Part shown: positions 22,497-34,624 of the stretch, piece by piece
Position numbering within the stretch: position 1 is the stretch's first letter
Layout of the letters: the number at the start of each line of letters is the position of its first letter
Assembly (NCBI GenBank): GCA_902806575.1
Contig: CADCXD010000005.1
Location: 1,612,001 to 1,676,000 of the forward strand
DNA length: 64,000 nucleotides
Direction of reading: 5' to 3'
From: Jackrogersella multiformis
Lineage: Eukaryota > Ascomycota > Sordariomycetes > Xylariales > Hypoxylaceae
Made by a program: the position numbers and the translations under genes
The notes under the pieces: model-generated
The model's database searches: none
Seen by the model: the letters and a program-made list of their open reading frames with translations, nothing else
What the model was told of the DNA's origin: nothing

Positions 22497-24699
22497 ATGG
22501 TGGGCGTAAAAAGTGCCCCACGAGCTGGGGGCTCAGCCGTTTCGTCGGCCGGTGTAGCTCACCAACGGCCGAGGAGGGTTCGTACCAGCAAGCCAAAAGT
22601 CAAAACAGGTTGCAATAATTGCAAGTAAGTGCTTTCTTTTAGCTGACAGCATTGGTTGATATATTCCGAATTTAGTCATCCATTGTGCCTCGTGCGCGAT
22701 GCTAAGTATTTGTTCTAGACAGCGACGTATAAAATGCGGCGAGCAACGACCAGCCTGTATTCAGTGTGTTCGGTCCAAGAAAATATGTGCTGGGTATCCA
22801 CCCCCTCCGCGAACCAAGGTCTTTGAGGAGGTCAGGATTGCGCCCAAACCCGATGCCGGGCATGTCTCCCCACTCTCGCCGGCGAATGGTGTCGTCCGGC
22901 TAATCAAGTCCCAACCTCCGGCGGCTCCGGCCATTGAGATACTAGACTCTCTGAATGCGTCCACGGGAGACCTTACCCCCCCGCAGACGCCGATAGAGAG
23001 GTCGTTGATGATTTATCATCCGTCTATGCTCCCCTTCGATCCAAAAGAAGGGCAGTATTTCCAACTCTTTAGGGAGCGCACAGCTAGCGAATTATCTGGA
23101 TTCTTTGACTCCTCCTTCTGGACTAGGTCCGTTTTGCAGGAGTGTCACTCCGAGGAGGGGATTCGACATTCGGTCGTCGCTTTAGGGGCACTCTACAAGA
23201 CGCTAGAGAAGATGTCAGAATCACCACCAAGTTCACCCTCTGCCGTCGTCGACTTTACGGACAATGCGGTCCGGCATTGGGAGGTTGCCTTCAAACATTA
23301 TTCATTAGCCCTAAACTCCATTATAAGCTCGACCTCCCAAGACCAGTCGTCACAGAGGATGAGTCTTATGGCAACTGTATTGTTAGCTTGCTTCGACTCC
23401 TTCATTGGCGATCACAAGCAAGCAATCGTGCAGATTCAAAGCGGTCTGCGGCTTTTAGAAACGTTACGCGCCCATCGTAGAAATTCCTTCCATCCCAAAC
23501 CCGAAGAACCGGTCGAGCAGGATCTCGTTCAAATGTTCACCCGTCTAGCTATCCAAGCAAAGTCTTACGACATGGCTTTTCATTTCCCCCAGCCATTCGT
23601 AATACGACTCACCCCCCAAAGCAACGAGCATATCCCCTCTCCCTCTTCTGATGGGGGCTCGCCGGTGTCGACAAGTGAATCACAGATACCCGAAATATTT
23701 CACTCATTATTCGAAGCGAGACTCGCATGGGATACCCTTTGCGAGAGCATGATGCGATTTACCGAAAATATGTTCACATTTACGACGGCAATGAGCCCAA
23801 TGGGCGTGCTTCCTCATTCACTAAAGCAGTATGGCATAGGTTTTGCTGATAAACTGGCCTTGTGGACCAGGGCTTTTGAGCCGATATTGACATCTCGTTC
23901 AACTCCTGCGATAAGCAGCCAGGAGAAAATCGCGATTGCGGTCCTGAAGATGAACCAGATCATGGGCGAGATCCTATTTTATATGATATTTAGTGATACC
24001 GAGCTTCAATTCGATGCCTATCTACCGCAATTTAAAGCCATCGTCAACCTAGCTACGGAGGTGATCGGAGATGAAGAGCGCAGGGCCGCTGCAAAACGAT
24101 GTCCGTTTCTGCACTTTTGCAACCACCTACCCACCCATCCAGACCTCTACGGCGGACAATGTACAGCCCGACATATCAAACCGAGTTTCAGCGCGGACCT
24201 GGGCATCGTTCCCCCGCTCTTTGTTGCCGCTACGAAATGTCGAGATGCTATGACTCGGCGACAGGCTATTCAGCTGTTGCGGACTAGCTCGCGAAGAGAA
24301 GGCATGTGGGACAGCGAACTTGCGGCTCGTATAGGCATATGGATTATGGAAATAGAAGAGGACGAGGATGGCACGGATGACTTCGCGCGTCCCACATCCA
24401 GCTCAACCGACATGGGCAGACTCTCTGTAGGAAGCCCTGGCAACCGATCAGCCAGGTCTCCTTCATTTGGAGATGACGTTCCTCTGGGACCTGGCGGTAA
24501 TGCTCGTTGGGGTAGCCGAAGGGAGAGCGTCGCGCCCTCAACGCACGGCAGAAGATCCATACCAGAGGAAAAGCGGGTTATGATACAAGCTGTCGAGTTT
24601 GACCTCCGTGAACGTGTCGCAACGATAGAATGTGGCACAAGAGGTCTAATTCCCGGCATGCGAGACCCGCGAACTCGAGCCACCAGGATTGAGTGGTGA
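22497..24699 (+). CDS. Zn2Cys6 transcription factor with fungal-specific regulatory domain
   Basis: This is a nuclear DNA-binding regulator with two exons, 22497-22624 and 22719-24699, and a 94-bp intron, giving 702 aa. The intron splits the zinc cluster. The joined frame gives GCNNCKQRRIKCGEQRPAC then IQC and SKKIC, with all six Cys (39, 42, 49, 56, 59, 66) correctly spaced. Starting at the ATG at 22699 would lose the first two cysteines. A basic arm (RPRRVRTSKPKVK) precedes the cluster. The middle (SGFFDSSFWTRSVLQECHSEEGIRH, SLMATVLLACFDSF) matches the DUF3468/Fungal_trans_2 type regulatory domain. The C-terminus is Ser-rich and disordered. Targets are unknown; another Zn2Cys6 gene follows about 1 kb downstream on the same strand. 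Confidence 0.9.
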
Positions 24700-25752
24700 C
24701 ATCCTACTTTGCCGCTTCTCTATCCACAACTGTGCCGCGTAGGTAATTAAAAGCCAGTCGGCGTATGTAATATCGCCATCTACCCTAGGGAAGTTTCACT
24801 TCAACTTGCATATTTTCGGACTTACCGGCAGGGCCGCTCTTTGAAGCATGGCGTGGAACCGGCTGGGAGAAAAAGGCGTGACGATTAATGTTAGAATGAC
24901 AGGCAACAAAATTTGGATGATGTCCCTCGGATATTTACTCAGGTCACTGCTTATCGTTGCTAGTACAACGGCGTACAGCGAACCCGATGGAGGACTCGGT
25001 TAGACGTTAGTACCCATATATGATACCACCGAGAATAACAGAGCTGTTGATGTCTGGCAGGATATGGGATTCTCTGAGTTATGTGAAGGCGTGATCAGCG
25101 GGGGCCTCTTATGTTTAGTATCCCCTTACCGGGCAACTAACTGGCTTTGCAATTTCGATACCGAGTTACTATATCACTGGTTGTATCACCTAGCTAGGCG
25201 TTCATGTATTTTTAACAACGAATTAAAGACAATTACATTTACGTCCAGCCTTTTTAATATATTAAGTCTGGACTCGTCATATTTCGACAAAGACATATGA
25301 GTTAACATAAAGCTACCTACCTATACTACGTGCTAATATGATATATTACCTACATGCCAATGTAGGGGTAGTTATAGCAGTCTAAACAATAGAATAGACT
25401 AAGTAGGTACTCAGTAGGTAGATATTATTAAAAGATATATATGAATTAGGAATCTTCTTTGCAGTTTTCTAATTGAAGTTATTCAAGTAACCAGAAAATG
25501 ATTAGTCATTATATTTACATCCTACACCCTGCAGCCTGCAGCTAAATAGGAATACCTATGCCTTATCCCATCTTTGTCTTATCCAACGTAATCGACAATT
25601 CTCATTAGGAATATTAATTCATCAGAGCTTCACACCTAGACTTAGCAAGAAAACGTTAAGACTGAGCAACTAAAATCTACTTTCAATTTCCTATGTATAA
25701 ACGTTTGTGATTTAGCAGCGCCTCATAGAGAACGGGAGAGACATAAAAAAAA
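24700..25752. other. intergenic region between two Zn2Cys6 regulator genes
   Basis: This is the 3' flank of the first regulator and the promoter of the second. It is AT-rich towards the right and has short chance frames only. There is an A-run (nine A) directly before the start codon at 25753. Confidence 0.55.
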
Positions 25753-28341
25753 ATGCAGAACGGCGACCTCAGCGGTATAGGCGGCATCGGAGACCATGCG
25801 CCTTCGGTGGAGGCCGCGGGAACACATAGTGGCCACTCGAAGCGGACGCGGGTTCTACTCAGCTGCGCCCCGTGCCGCAACTCCAAGCTCAAGTGCGACC
25901 GGGCGACGCCGTGCGGACAGTGCCTCCGCAAAGGCAGGCCAGATGGTTGTCTCTACGCCCCGCGGCCCGAGAGGAATAAGCCGACGAAGAGCATGGCAGT
26001 CCGCCTGAGGAGGCTCGAGGGAAGTATGTACATGTTGGAGTTCGTCTTCCGAAATTCAAGTCGCTAAGAGGCTACTGCAGTGGTCCGCGGCATGATCGAA
26101 ACAGATAGCTCTGTGCCTGCAGTATCTGCCGAGAAGGAGACGCCACAGGATCCTGGGGGCGTGGTCATCCAGAGCCAGAAAAATACAAGTTACGTTGGGG
26201 GGACACACTTCATGGCTATGTTGGAGGATGTGAGTTTTTTATTTTTTTATTTTTATTTTTTATTTTTATTTTTTATCTTCATTTTTATTTTTATTTTTTT
26301 ATTTTTTTATTTTTGCATATATCAGCAACTGAGCCTAGGCATTAGATCGAGGATCTTAAAAGCTACTTCGACGACGCGGACGAGGATGAGGACGAAAACC
26401 ATGACCCGTTCGACAATATGGGTCCCACGGAGTTGCTCATGGTCTCGCGGAATGTCCCTAGGAATAAAGCAGATCTGCTAGCTGTGCTCCCAGAGAAAGC
26501 CATTGTCACCCGTCTTATGAATCGCTTCTTCAACTCAAACAGCCCTTCTCAACGTAAGTCGCTCTATTACTTCCGGTAGCATCGTGCTCTACCATGATTT
26601 CACTACTCACACTTATACGAAGACATTATTCACGTTCCTACATTTTTGAAGGAATACAACGATTTTTGCAAAGATCCGCATGGGGCGCCTCTGCATTGGA
26701 TAGCCATGCTCTATATGATATTGGCACTCGGTATCTTCTTCTCTTCGTATAGTGCGCCGCACGAGCTGGAGAGCGACTCTCCTATACCGGCTATAGACAG
26801 GTTTAAGCAGTATAGAGGTGCTGCCGGGTGGGCGCTCATTTGGGGGAAGTATTCCCAGCCGGGCTCCTACACACTCGAGGCATTCCTGATGTATGTCGAG
26901 GGAGACTTCGTCACCAATCGCGAGAATCGGATGAACTGCTATCTGCTTTCGTCCGTCCTAATCCGGCTCATGCTGAAGATGGGCCTCCACCGTGACCCAA
27001 AAAAGCTGCCCAACATCACACCGTTTGAAGGCCAGATGCGACGGCGCATGTGGAATCTCGCTATACAAATCGACTTGTTAGTTGCGTTTAATCTAGGCCT
27101 CCCCAGCATGACTCACGCTGTCGAGAGTGATACGGAGCTTCCGGAAAACTTGATGGACTCGGACTTCGATAAGGACACCAAGGAGCTGCCTCCAGCTCGC
27201 CCCAGCTCGGACTACACACTGCTCACCTACCCGATCAACAAAGCTAGGATATCCCGCATCTTCTTCCTAGTCGTCCAACAAGCACACTCGCTTGATGTCC
27301 CGTCGTATGCCGAAGTCTTGAAAGTAGATGCGCAGATCGAAGAAGCGTGGAACAACGTGCCTACGATTATGAAGATGAAACCGTTATACCAATGCATGAT
27401 GGATCCGCCTGTCCAGATCATCCAACGCTTCGGCGTCGCAACGATATACCAAAAAAGCCGATGCGTTCATCATCGACGCTATATCGTCGAAGAAGTACCA
27501 AAGAGGGAGCACGACTACTCTCGCCGAGTGTGCCTCGAAGCAGCACTCGCGCTGATTGGGTATCAGACTCAAATGTACGAAGGTAGCAAGCCAGGCGGCA
27601 TGCTGAACCAATCCGGCTGGTTCGTTTCTGCATTGGTAGCCGTCAACGACTTCCTCCTGGCGGACATGATCGTCGCCCTCGTGCTCCAAAATGATAAATA
27701 CTGGAAGGTGGGCGGAGAATACGACTGGATATCTCGGTGTATGCCGCCGACGGTCACCAGGGATGAGCTGCTACGAGCACTCAGAACATCACATGATGTT
27801 TGGCGGGATATGGCGAGCGACAGGCCGGAATTTCAAAAATCTGAGAGGGTCGTGCGGATTATGCTCCATAGGGTTTACGCGCACCTCGGAGTTCAGAGTG
27901 AAGACCTTGAGATGCGAGACGTAAGGGCAAACGGGGGTGACGGGATAACGGATATTGCAAGTTTGACGATTGACGGCAGCGGCCCTTCACCAACTTCAAG
28001 CCGCAATGATCCTGTGATCCAGAATACCGCATGTGTTGGTACAATAGAGTCGAGTATGATGGCGACAAATGTCGTTGCTGGCCAGACGGAGTGCGATCCC
28101 CCTTGGATGATGCAAAATGGCTACGACTGGGTAAGTCATTTCAAGCAGTGTCTATTTCCTTCGAGACGTAGCAAGTCGCTAACGAACCTACGTATAATAG
28201 AGCTACTTCGATGCTATGACGCGTCAAACCGATACCATACAGCCTACATCAGAGGTAACCGAAGATGTTTTTCTGGCCGACAGGAACATGGAGGACTTTC
28301 CAAATTTCGGCTCGAACTTGTGGAACTTTGCTCCGTCGTGA
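25753..28341 (+). CDS. Zn2Cys6 transcription factor with Fungal_trans domain
   Basis: This is a nuclear regulator with five exons: 25753-26023, 26081-26229, 26346-26553, 26623-28130 and 28201-28341. All phases agree, giving 758 aa. The zinc cluster is LSCAPCRNSKLKCDRATPC, then GQC and DGC (Cys 38, 41, 48, 54, 57, 66), with a basic linker and short coil (VRLRRLEG). The Fungal_trans (PF04082-type) region begins around HIIHVPTFLKEY and includes LLSSVLIRLMLKMGLHRDPK and GQMRRRMWNLAIQIDLLVAF. The last exon ends in an aromatic-acidic tail (NMEDFPNFGSNLWNF). Intron 2 is almost entirely T/ATTTTT repeat. Reading through the introns produces the false stops at 26067, 26481 and 28364. The target pathway is not evident. 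Confidence 0.9.
26235..26314. repeat. (ATTTTT)n low-complexity tract inside an intron
   Basis: Imperfect A(T)4-7 units make up most of intron 2 of the second Zn2Cys6 gene. They continue to just before its 3' splice site at 26345. Confidence 0.9.
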
Positions 28342-31300
28342 TAAGGTACCTAGGTATTCAATAGTATGTGGGATCGGAGCCTCGAGACGACGATGGTCTG
28401 TCTATACACCCTCCCGGCTCGACCAACCTTTGATCACTTCGTGATATGCCGTGAATGCGTCCTTTACTACCAAGGCACGGGGTTAGATAACGCCATAAAT
28501 TCACAACCGTTATAGCCGTCCGAATTCAGGGTCAAGGCCAGCGGACCCGTCCGATCCGACTTTGATAAGGCATCAAGCGGCTAGGGTTACAGCAACCAAG
28601 GCTGCTAGCCTTTCCAAAGTGAGAAATCCTAGGGAGAAATCCTAGGCTGGTCGTCGAAGGTGTGGAGAAGTTTAGAAGAGCGATGAGCTATTCGCGGGGT
28701 ACTGCTCAACCCCGCATGGTCCCCTTATTGGTTAGCCCCGCGAGTCGTCGTTATGGATATCTACTTAGGTAGGCTGCTAGGTAAGTATTGGTGTTGGTGA
28801 ATGTCGTCCATGCTCAAAGGTTGCTCGGTGAACAACGGCGAGGTGGCAGTGAATAATAATAACAACAACGGCCTCATAAGTCGACCGGAAACAACCCAAG
28901 GAATAAGTAGGCCCGCGGAGATGCTCGTTCGACCTAAGAGGGGCGATCCTTGGACGCTAGAAGGGCCTCGCTGATGTGATGTCGGCAAGGTGGTGGTTGA
29001 GCCTCCAAGAAGGATGTTCGCTTGACTGTTTTGTACGTAATAGCACGCAGCACCCGGCAGCACTATTTGTAAAGAGGCCGCCGTCCGTAGCTACTATTTA
29101 GACAACTCATCTCACAAAGGGGGAAAGGCTGTCAGGGCCTCAAAAACGTGCTCGATTGCATCAATGCGACCCATTCTCTTTTCTATTTACTAAAACATAC
29201 CTAATGCCAAGACATCGTCGCCATCGGATCCCACACTAGGATACGTTAACCTCTTCGTAACGTAGCTCCTAGCTCTTCCTAGTCCTCCTAGTCCTCCTGG
29301 CGACAGCGACTCCTTCTCCTGCGTCGGCGTCGAAGCTTTCCAGATCCATCTAGCGACGACGGGTCGGATCGACTGGCTCGAATCGGGATTGAAAATTTTA
29401 CCTATCGCACGAAGAACGCTTTGGCCATTGGTTCCACAGCGTAGACCGGTGAGTCCGAATCGGGGGGTTCGGAGAGCCTGGAGCGAATGTGTATGTATGC
29501 ATACCTGCCTACAGACCTACCACGAAGGGGTTTGGTAATGAGTATTTCCAATGCTAGGCAGGGTATGAACTAATAAAAACGCAGGGAGATAGCAGCATGG
29601 CACGGCTATCAAAGGGGACGCTCCCGCGCCTTCGCCTATGCTATGCTTATGTGTATGAGGTATGTATGAGGTATGCATGTATGCACGGCGTCTTGCTGTA
29701 ACGCCATGCGAGATCATATCATCCAACGGGGGTCCGGGATTTGCGGCGGCGATGGTTCACGTGCATTTGCGAGTCTGTAGAGATGGCCAGCGCCGTCGAT
29801 TGGCTGTACGTGGTGTAGTTCTTGTGTTGTAATTACTAGCCAGTGATAGTACCTGTTAGAATCGCGCCTAAGCGACACAAGATCCGACGAACTTCTTCAG
29901 GACTCGCGCGGTCTTTATCCGTAAGCAAGCGCAAGCGACGTCTATTAAAGCTCATAGATGGGATCTGGGATCTTTGCCAGACAAGGATTACATATCTGAC
30001 CTTGTTACCGCGTGCTATGTAGTATGTATACCTAGGTAGGTATGTACTATGTAGTGATGAGACAGAAGGTAAGAAGGCCTCTCATTGGTAGATGGTTATC
30101 TGTCGATCCTTGGAACTGCCTGGATATGTAGAGTGTTAGATAGATTGCTATCTATGGCTTGCATTCCTTGTCTCGTCGCAACTCGCCTGTGCGATTCCGT
30201 CATGTCAACCTTGTGGTTTTATATGTGTGGAGGGCTGGGTATAATTAATATCTTCTAGTAAGTGGAAATAGAAGCAAGGCAGGTCTGATTAGGCATGGAA
30301 ATACCCTTATGACCCTCTTGATGTGCCTACACTAGGTTAGGTATGTATGCTTCCAATCATCCGGGGTAATTACCAACCTTCACATACTTACCTGGGCCTA
30401 CCTAGTGTAGGTACACGATAGAAAATTAGGAGAAGGGATCTGTTTCCGAAGTCGACTGGAACTTGGGATTGACAACATGTGTTCTTACATTACACGTAGT
30501 AGTTGATTAAAGGTGCATATCGAAAGGTATTGTGGGATGGATGGGATGAAATGGGATGGGACCTCACGATATTAGATGGGTCAGTGAATAGACTGTTATG
30601 TAAGGAAAGTCTTAAGATGCACTGACCGACCAACCGTGCTCGATATCTTTTACATAATCTAAATCATGCTAAATCATGCCGTATCCAATTTGCTCAGTCG
30701 ACAGGCTTGTTACCTCTTATTACAGAGTATCCAAAGCCGAGAGAAAGTATTGGGTGCCGGAGCAGGACTCAGGTGAGAAGAAAAAACGAAGGGAAAAAAT
30801 GTGATTAGCACCAGTCATATAAATGGATCTACCAATTCCTATTAGCTAACCTCTCGAAGGTTGGTCTCCATTTCGTGAAGTACCTAGGTACCTAATTAGA
30901 CCTGTACAGTTTAGATGCGTGTGATAGGTATTCGGTCAGGCTCCGATCTCGTCGCTTCCAGAACCAGACCGCATGATTATTTATTAAACCAATCAGATAC
31001 CATCGCCCTCCTGGTTTAAGTTATTGGTCTTGATCCATACTAGTGTAGTAAGTTGATACTACACTAGCAACTAAGGTACCATATGCGATCATTCACCTAT
31101 CAGATCGGCCAATTATAACCCTCAGAATACGATAAGGAGAACCTAAAGATTAAAGACTAATCCCTAACATTCCCGTAGTACTTGCCTAGGAGGTAGTTTC
31201 TTCTTATAATACCTGGGTACCTAGCACTTAGGTATTTATCATTGATGCATTCAATGTTCAAGCGATAGATAAACTGTACACCTATTTTCAAATTTCACCG

Positions 31301-33071
31301 CTCTCCACCACGTCATACCTACCTATGTAGATGCAGACTTATAATTTATCACCATGTTACTTCAGCACCACTACCTGAAGAGGAGGGTTTAGGCGCATAT
31401 TATCCATGTTTTATTACCTTTCTATTCGGCGCCCTTACCTCTCTCTAGTCACCTTACCTGACCTACCTAGGTATCTTAGTCTCAGCCGCTTTCCGATTTA
31501 TTACTAGTAACTAGTAAACTAAACTCTTGCTGTACTAAACTAATATCCCGGCCGCAAAACCCGAACTCGTCCACGCACCGGTCTGCTGCATCCTTATTGG
31601 GTACCTAGTATCTATTATGTGCCCTACCTAGGTACTATGGGATACCTAGGTACATACATACATGTCCGCATTTGGAGTCAGCCTCTTTTTTAAATCAGGC
31701 CTGCTTATATTTTTAATCTGACATCGATACCTAGTAGCTTCCCGTATCTTGCTTAATACACACACGTGCGTCTATAAAAGTAAGATAAGAAGATTGGATA
31801 ATTATAGAGTCTGCACAAGGTACCTACCTACCTAGGCGCGTTAAGGTTAACAAGTTCCTTATAGTCTTTCTTTAAATGCACAAAGCAAATCGCTCGGCTG
31901 CCTAGTGCCCAGGTAATAAGTACCTACTCAAGTAGGCGAACTCGCTTTGGTTAGGAGCGATTAGATCAATATTTGGTGGCAGTTCCCCGGATTTCACAAG
32001 AGTCCCCCCCGGCTGCTGTCCATACTAATACCTAGTCCATCCAAATCTCGTCATACCCTCCATGTCCTTTTTCGTTCTACCTGTCTCCATTCCTCTTTGA
32101 AGGTGTATGTGCGTATGGATGTACCTACCTGACTTGACCCTCCTTTTTTTCTCTCTTTTTTTTCTTCCAACCTAATTCTTTTTTCGTTTCCATAGGATAG
32201 GATTGATCGATCCACAGGAGTCTACTGACCTCTCAACCCTAAGGTATACATACCTATAATACTCCGGCTCACCATAAAGCTATGTGGAAACCCTCAAGCG
32301 AGATCATCTCAGTCAACCCTAAGCGGCTATCCATTTTCGTCTCCCGTTGAACCTTGAAGTCCTCTTTCCCTATCATATTTCCCTTTTAACTCCAAGGCCC
32401 AGGGGTACCTCCGTCAAGGTCCCCAATTCTAATGTTCGGGACTTTGCAGATCTTAAAAAAATCCCATCCGTAGTATATCCACTTTTCAGACTTCTAGATA
32501 GTCGAAAGATATTGCGTGCCTGGCCGCTTCCCAAAGACTGGACCTGCCACGACACCCAACATTAAACCCTACCGGCAAAATTACCAAAAATTACCTGCTT
32601 GTTACTTCTTTTCTTAGAGTCACCTGAGCTCTTGACTCCACGCTACTTACCAACCTTAATACCTTGTCTCTTTTCTCTACCCACACCTGGGCACTACCTA
32701 GGTAGGTACTATCGTCAACCCTAGCTACCTAGGTACCTAGGGTACTTACATAGAAACAAGTTCGATCCATATTAAATATTTATCTTCATCTCAACCTATC
32801 TATACCTCGACCTACCTACACCTAATCTATACTATTACAGCTTCTTTAATGGACCTACCGCCCCTCTCTTCTCTTCCATAGCTTCTGCCTTTGTCTCTTC
32901 GTTTCTTGTATCATCGAGACGCCACGCGCCTTTCTAAATATCTAGCTACCTAGGTGGTTATCTCAACTTATATTTATCTCTGTCTTCAACCATATTGTCG
33001 ATCCTGTTTCTACCTATCGTCCAAAGGCTCAAAGCATCCAGGCCTGAAGTGGTAACTGAACCTCCGGCGTC
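28342..33071. other. 4.7 kb gene-poor region upstream of nmr1
   Basis: No gene is supported. The first TACCTAGGTA copy starts six bases after the preceding stop codon (28347). Others are at 30029, 30881, 31464, 31625, 31643, 32695 and 32726. The right 1.5 kb is pyrimidine-rich on the plus strand and probably includes the nmr1 promoter and a long leader. Frames of 60-100 codons at 28761, 29517 and 32347 show nothing recognisable. Confidence 0.55.
32780..32979 (-). promoter_or_regulatory. three candidate GATA-factor sites upstream of nmr1
   Basis: AGATAA on the minus strand (TTATCT on plus) occurs at 32780-32785, 32958-32963 and 32974-32979, all within about 300 bases of the nmr1 start codon. 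HGATAR is the recognition core of AreA/NIT2-type nitrogen regulators, the partner pathway of this gene. Function is inferred from position and core match only; the core is short. Confidence 0.35.
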
Positions 33072-34624
33072 ATGCCTTCCTCTGACCCGATAAATATTCG
33101 AACTGATTTGGCTATTCGACCGGTATCGGGCGAGAACGGCACTGCTTCTCCTAAATCATCAGCGACGCATAACGCAAGACATAAACATACGAGATCCTCA
33201 TACTCGGAAAGCTCACCTATCACAGCCATGTCCAGGAACAACTCGCTAACATATCGCCCCTTGAAACGGTCGACGCCATCGCCAGATAAAACCATTGCTA
33301 TTATCAACGCAAGTGGTCGTCAGGCCGCCTCGTTAATCCGGATAGCCACCGCAGTAGGTTATAAGGTCCGCGCGCAACTTCGCAACCTAGAAGGTGTCAT
33401 AGCAGCCGAAGTCGCAACAAATCCGAATGTAACGGTTTTCGTCGGGGAACTTTACATTCGAAACAAGCCGGACGACAAGCGAGATGTCACTGTCCACAGG
33501 CATCTCCCAGAGATTCTAGTTAACCACGCTCTGATATCGCAGCTCTTCAACGGCGCACAGCTGGCCTTTATCAACACCACTTTCTACGGAAATGAAATAC
33601 AGATTGGAGAGGCGATCGCGGACGCGGCAAAAAGGGCACGCGTCCAGCATTACGTATATTCCTCTATGCCCGATCACGCCGCTTATAACCCAGAATGGCC
33701 TTCGCTCCCGCTCTGGGCAGCTAAGCACGAGGTAGAGAAATATGTGCGTAAAATAGGGTTACCTGCTACTTTTATCTATACCGGTATCTACAACAACAAC
33801 TTCACGTCGCTCCATTACCCACTGTTCTGCATGGACCTGCAACCGGACGACTCGTTCATATGGCAAGCTCCGTTCCACCCAAATGCCAAACTTCCCTGGC
33901 TGGATGCCGAGCATGATGTCGGGCCGGCCATCATTCAGGTCTTCAAGGACGGCCCGGACAAATGGAGCGGGAAGCGCATAGCACTGGCATACGAGTATCT
34001 AACGCCGGTAGAAGCCTGCAAGGCATTCGAGCAGGGGGTTGGGAGACGTGTACGTTACAAACACGGACCTATCGACCTGAGGGTGAAGATTCCGGAAGGC
34101 TATCGAGAACAGCTCGAGGCATTAGAAAAGTTATTCTCGTTGGATAACATGGACCCAGCCAAGCAGCCGCCGTACTTTGGAGATGCGGAGCTTGAGAAGC
34201 GGTGCCCCGACGACGCCTTGAAGTTATGGGAAGGACCGAGGGGGCTAGAAGAATACGCACGCGAGATCTTTGTGCTGGAAGAAGAGGCGAACGGAAAGAC
34301 TTGGATGCGCGAGGGCAGATATGGCTTCGCGCTTGAGGGCCCCGACGACACATATGGAGATGCCGAGGACGACGAAGAGGATGAGGATGCAGATGATGAA
34401 TCCCTAGACGAGGGCTTGATAATGGTAAGAAACTTTAGTTTGCCAACTCCATTGTTCACCACAACGCAGTCCTCGAAGCGAAGAACATACCCGAACTTTC
34501 GAGATAAAGCCACTTTAGGCATTATGCTTTCGAAATTTACGTCTTTTATCATCCGAGATGTGGATGCTAACTACGAATGTTACAGAGAGGACTCAAGAGA
34601 GACGAAGAATCCTGGTTGGCATAA
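33072..34624 (+). CDS. nmr1: nitrogen metabolite repression regulator NMR1 / NmrA
   Basis: The product is a non-catalytic Rossmann-fold negative regulator that binds the GATA activator NIT2/AreA and restrains it when preferred nitrogen is present. There are two exons, 33072-34424 and 34586-34624, giving 463 aa; the branch site GCTAAC precedes the acceptor. A Ser-rich N-terminus (1-70) is followed by the dinucleotide-binding start KTIAIINASGRQAASLIR (73-90). Later come VQHYVYSSMPDHAAYNPEW, FIYTGIYNNNFTSL and FHPNAKLPWLDAEHDVGPA, all diagnostic of NMR1 rather than generic NmrA-like proteins. The C-terminus is acidic, and the 12-residue last exon (RGLKRDEESWLA) completes it. Ignoring the intron gives a false 538-codon frame. 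Confidence 0.93.

Noticed and set aside
10283..28341. O-methyltransferase plus two regulators as a biosynthetic cluster
   Set aside because: They are 10 kb apart, with unrelated genes between them and no backbone synthase, tailoring partner or transporter.
28131..28364. read-through end of the second Zn2Cys6 frame
   Set aside because: A GTAAGT donor at 28131 and a TAATAG acceptor at 28200 give a better aromatic/acidic C-terminus ending at 28341.
8385..32735. palindromes interpreted as transposon terminal repeats or a CRISPR-like array
   Set aside because: Spacing is irregular (tens of bases to kilobases), there is no unit flanked by target-site duplications, no transposase remnant, and the organism is a fungus.
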